Shown here: one piece after another, positions 21,240 to 24,294 of the stretch
How the letters are laid out: every line of letters starts with the position of its first letter
Position numbering within the stretch: position 1 is the first letter of the stretch
Origin: Saccoglossus kowalevskii
Lineage: Eukaryota > Hemichordata > Enteropneusta > Harrimaniidae
Assembly: GCF_000003605.2 (NCBI RefSeq)
Contig: NW_003116450.1
Span: 801,410 to 825,703, forward strand
Direction of reading: 5' to 3'
Length of the DNA stretch: 24,294 nucleotides
Made by a program: the position numbers and the translations under genes
The notes under the pieces: generated by a model
What the model was told of the DNA's origin: nothing
Seen by the model: only the letters and a program-made list of their open reading frames with translations
Databases searched by the model: none

Positions 21240-21780
21240 ATTTTTTATTATTTCTGATGAGCGCGACCCGGATTTCTATGGCAACATAATCACTACCTCA
21301 CCAATTTGGATGCCATTTGTGAGCTGAATTTTATAGATAAACTGATAAACTACATAATTAACTGTTCCTGCCTTATCTGATTGATAATGTACAGTGAAAA
21401 TTAGATGCATTCGAAAATATGCGAAATCATCTTGACAGCTTAGAAATAATATAATTAGGGATAATGACCTTGTGTTTTCTTTGTTCAAGATTATACTCTG
21501 TGTATAACGAGCCTAAAGAAACCTGAAGTAAGTTTTGACTGGATCATGGGAAATGGCATTGTGATAAAATAATGATGTTGATTATTGGGCGCGAGTGGAT
21601 GTCACGCTTCTTATGCAGCTGCGAGGTGTTGGTATCATGGCAGCAAGATGATCAAAATCAAAATAATTTGATGTCATATATGTATGCCATTCATATATTT
21701 TTTAAATGTTGCCAGGGAGCGGCACGGTAACCATTGTCATTTTATCGATGTATATCGCCCCATTCACTGAAATAATTACC
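21240..21780. promoter_or_regulatory. Block of mixed composition, candidate conserved regulatory DNA
   Basis: Compared with its surroundings this stretch has more C and G and several CpG-containing words (GAGCGCGACCCGG near 21259, GGGCGCGAGTGG near 21588, GCAGCTGCGAGGTG near 21615, GAGCGGCACGGTAACC near 21717). It also holds homeodomain-like ATAATTAACTG and an X-box-like 14-mer. No coding frame explains it: the 70-codon minus frame at 21276-21488 is unrecognised. Enhancer function is speculation. Confidence 0.2.
21272..21285 (-). promoter_or_regulatory. X-box-like site GTTGCCATAGAAAT
   Basis: On the plus strand it reads ATTTCTATGGCAAC. The GTTGCC half-site is perfect and the second half is imperfect. 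It differs by one base from the site at 19297-19310, which is on the other strand. Confidence 0.3.
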
Positions 21781-23242
21781 AAGTTTGGCTGAATTCATAA
21801 AAAAGCAGACAATTTATGAATTTACATTTAATCACTCATTTGGAATAAATAAAAGTTTGAGTTTTCAAAATAAAACATAAAGCATCAGTAGAATCAGTCT
21901 GGCGGTTTCAGAGAGGTAATTAACTTTTGCCATAGATAGGCAGAATTGGTTATAACCATATCAGCAATGCTTCCTGTTTCCATAAACCACTAAGTTGATA
22001 GACAGTTTTACTGTTACTGGGTGTCATTGAATTAATCATGCTAATTACACATGTTTTAGCAACAGCTGGAGATTTATGGGACTAAGAATACATAACACCA
22101 CTGAACAATGAAAAAAACACAAATGTTAAATTATTATAATGTACATATTATTCAAATCCCACCCTAAAAATAATAATGAGATAAAAACGTGTACAATTAT
22201 TTTTTCAAAGATACGAAAAAAAGGTCCTCAAACATAGTTGAAAAGTCTAAAATTCAAATACTATTTTTTTTTTAAATCTTAATTAAGTTTCTGAGTTTGT
22301 ATTCACAAGGTATTTCAAAGAACAGAATTATAGCTGCTTAAAATAACCAAGTGCAGTATTGGATTCTCGGATATATCTATCAAACACACATATCAATGAT
22401 TATTTACATTAATTATTATCTTTATCACGTTATTAATCTAATTATTAGCATTATTGCTAATGCATTAATTCTGCTATTCTCAGAACTTGTCCAATCAATA
22501 ATATTAACGACTTATCAATTTATCAACTGCACTAAAGTCTGTTTTTGTGTTTATATGTAAATTATATGTAAAGTAGTCACACTCCAATGAGCTGGCAGCA
22601 AGATGAAAAATTTTTTATATTTTGAACCATATTAATCACACAACTGGAAAACTTTTGAAATGAAATGTCACATTAGCATACAGCTGCAAAGACATACAAG
22701 GAACATGTTAAAAGAGGTTAAGCAAATTACTTAATTAATATGCACAGATTTGTATCAATTAGCTGTGTAGCAAATTGCATTCCAATCTAGCCAGTGGACA
22801 AAAAATACGATTGTGAAAATGCTAAGAATAAACAGTTATTAAACAATTAACTGTATTAACCATATAGGATCTTAAAAAAGAAAGTACATTTGGGTGCTAC
22901 TCCAAATGAATAATGTTTTACCAACTGGCCATCTATGGGTGACACTGATAGTCTTTATTGTAGGGGATCAGCAAACAAAAATATTTATCACCGTGGGTTG
23001 GAATGACTGAAAAAATTCATCACTATATTAATAAAGACAAATTACTTTGGTCCTGTCAGATCTTGTATATGGATTCAACTGCTCTAGAAACAGATTATTA
23101 GGACATCATCTATAAATCCATCCTTTCCATGCACATTTGAAGACAAAATTGATGTGAGAATTTTTAATCATCATATAGAATTTAAAACACAAGTTTAATC
23201 ATCACGTTTGTTTATTTCATCATTTCCCAATTGATGACAATC
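21781..23242. other. Anonymous AT-rich non-coding DNA
   Basis: No gene is supported. The 69-codon frame at 22351-22560 is a run of Ile, Leu and Tyr typical of AT-rich noise. A small perfect hairpin ATTAGCA-TTAT-TGCTAAT lies at 22444-22461. A solitary fragment of the 94-bp satellite lies at 22715-22745, annotated separately. Confidence 0.5.
22715..22745 (+). repeat. Solitary fragment resembling the 94-bp satellite junction
   Basis: GAGGTTAA is followed at once by GCAAATTACTTAATTAATAT and GCACA. This matches the satellite's GGGTTAA to GCAAATTACCTAATTAATAT junction except for a missing TGATAT and one substitution. The rest of the satellite unit is not recognisable on either side. Confidence 0.5.
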
Positions 23243-23376
23243 TTAAATCATAATATTTCTCAATCAAAAATATTGGTGCAAAATTTTACTAATTTTATGT
23301 ATTTTTTGATAATTGTTTGTTAATTTTTGACAAAATGTTTTTAAAAAATGAAAAAAAAAATATAATAGCAAGTTAA
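23243..23376 (+). mobile_element. TTAA-family MITE copy, internally deleted
   Basis: TTAA lies at 23243-23246 and 23373-23376. The central blocks GGTGCAAAATTTTACTAATT near 23275 and TTGTTAATTTTTGACAAAAT near 23317 match the copies at 10023 and 12173. The right half, including TTGACTTTGGTGCTC, is missing. There is no ORF. Confidence 0.6.
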
Positions 23377-23474
23377 TCATGAAGCCTAAACAGTACCTTA
23401 TTAAAACTAGCATGACAACATTTATGAAAGTCTATGGCTGAAGGTCTTCTTGTTTATTAATTCCTATAAAATAC

Positions 23475-24294
23475 TTACATGGAGATGGGCTGTGAAACCA
23501 TTAACCATATATGGTCATAGCACGAGTTCAATGAAAGTCAATTCATGGTTATATTGGAGATTGACTGTGAAACCATTACCCATATATGGCCATGGTAGGC
23601 ACTAGTTCAATGAAAGTCTATTTCTGGTTATATTGGAGACTGACTGTGAAACCATTACCCATATATGGCCACAGTAGGCACGAGTTCAATGAAAGTCAAT
23701 TCATGGTTATATTGGAGATTGACTGTGAAACCATTACCCATATATGGCCATGGTAGGCACTAGTTCAATGAAAGTCTATTTCTGGTTATATTGGAGACTG
23801 ACTGTGAAACCATTACCCATATATGGCCACAGTAGGCACGAGTTCAATGAAAGTCAATTCATGGTTATATTGGAGATTGACTGTGAAATCATTACCCATA
23901 TATGGCCACAGTAGGCACTAGTTCAATGAAAGTCCATTCATGGTTATATTAAAGACTGACTGTGAAACCATTACCCATATATGGTTACAGTAGGCACTAG
24001 TTCAATGAAAGCCATTTCTGGTTGAGACTGCATGACTGTGAAACCATTACCCATATATGGCCACAGTAGGCACGAGTTCAATGAAAGTCAATTCATGGTT
24101 ATATTGGAGATTGACTGTGAAATCATTACCCATATATGGCCACAGTAGCACTAGTTCAATGAAAGTCAATTCATGGTTATATTGGAGATTGACTGTGAAA
24201 CCATTACCCATATATGGCCATGGTAGCACTAGTTCAATGAAAGTCTATTTCTGGTTATATTGGAGACTGACTGTGAAACCATTACCCATATATG
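23475..24294 (+). repeat. 79-bp satellite array, ten full copies, runs off the window
   Basis: TGTGAAAYCATTA starts at 23491, 23566, 23645, 23724, 23803, 23882, 23961, 24037, 24116, 24194 and 24272. Most steps are 79 bp, with others of 75, 76 and 78. Units with CACGAG, GTCAATTCATGG and GATTGAC alternate with units having CACTAG, GTCTATTTCTGG and GACTGAC, giving a 158-bp dimer that is disturbed at 23882-24036. Each unit contains CCATATATGG, a perfect CArG-type core. The array is cut by the window end. The repetitive minus-strand frame near its end exists only because two adjacent units are 78 bp long. Confidence 0.95.

Noticed and set aside
24047-24229. Minus-strand frame encoding an internally repeated peptide (WPYMGN...FTVNLQYNHEL)
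   Set aside because: The frame stays open across units only because neighbouring copies are 78 bp (a multiple of 3), while the normal unit is 79 bp. It is a by-product of the satellite.

Overview
The window reads as non-coding nuclear DNA from an animal. It is strongly AT-rich (roughly two thirds A+T by eye), full of short A and T runs, and has no open reading frame above about 110 codons. No ORF translates to a protein family I recognise, and I see no tRNA, rRNA or compact bacterial-style gene layout. The content (degenerate MITE-like inverted-repeat elements, diverged satellites, scattered microsatellites) is typical of an intron or intergenic region. Frequent ATACATGTA-type and ACCGGTA-type palindromes are common in marine invertebrates such as molluscs or invertebrate deuterostomes. 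That is only a weak hint, and I cannot name the species.

Three tandem arrays dominate. (1) 3919-4815: a 93/94-bp unit, about nine copies. (2) 18183-19075: a 149-bp unit, six copies. (3) 23475 to the window end: a 79-bp unit, ten full copies and still running. All three show signs of two-monomer higher-order organisation. A fourth, older and degenerate array with a spacing of about 140-180 bp lies at 7830-8400.

Three families of non-autonomous, probably DNA-transposon-derived elements are visible. A TTAA-flanked family with ends like TTAACCYTTTGAGCACC (piggyBac-like by target site and CC terminus) has seven recognisable copies: 3772, 5501 (minus), 6162, 10023, 10939, 12173 and 23243. A TA-flanked family with ends TACTGTRGAATACTTTATTT has two copies in opposite orientation (11580 and 16707). 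A single 544-bp element at 2137-2680 has 24-bp inverted ends and carries internal fragments of its own end sequence.

The most interesting relationship is that the 94-bp satellite is built from the right end of a TTAA-family element plus about 40 bp of flanking DNA. The unrearranged element sits directly at the left edge of the array, so the origin of this satellite can be read in place. The 79-bp satellite is notable because every unit carries a perfect CArg-type (SRF) core, CCATATATGG.

The rest is anonymous AT-rich DNA. Two stretches (17220-17345 and 21240-21780) have denser mixed sequence that could be conserved regulatory DNA. A strong RFX X-box palindrome lies at 14824-14837, in the same kilobase as two CCAAT boxes and one CRE-like site. 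No gene is annotated because none can be supported.
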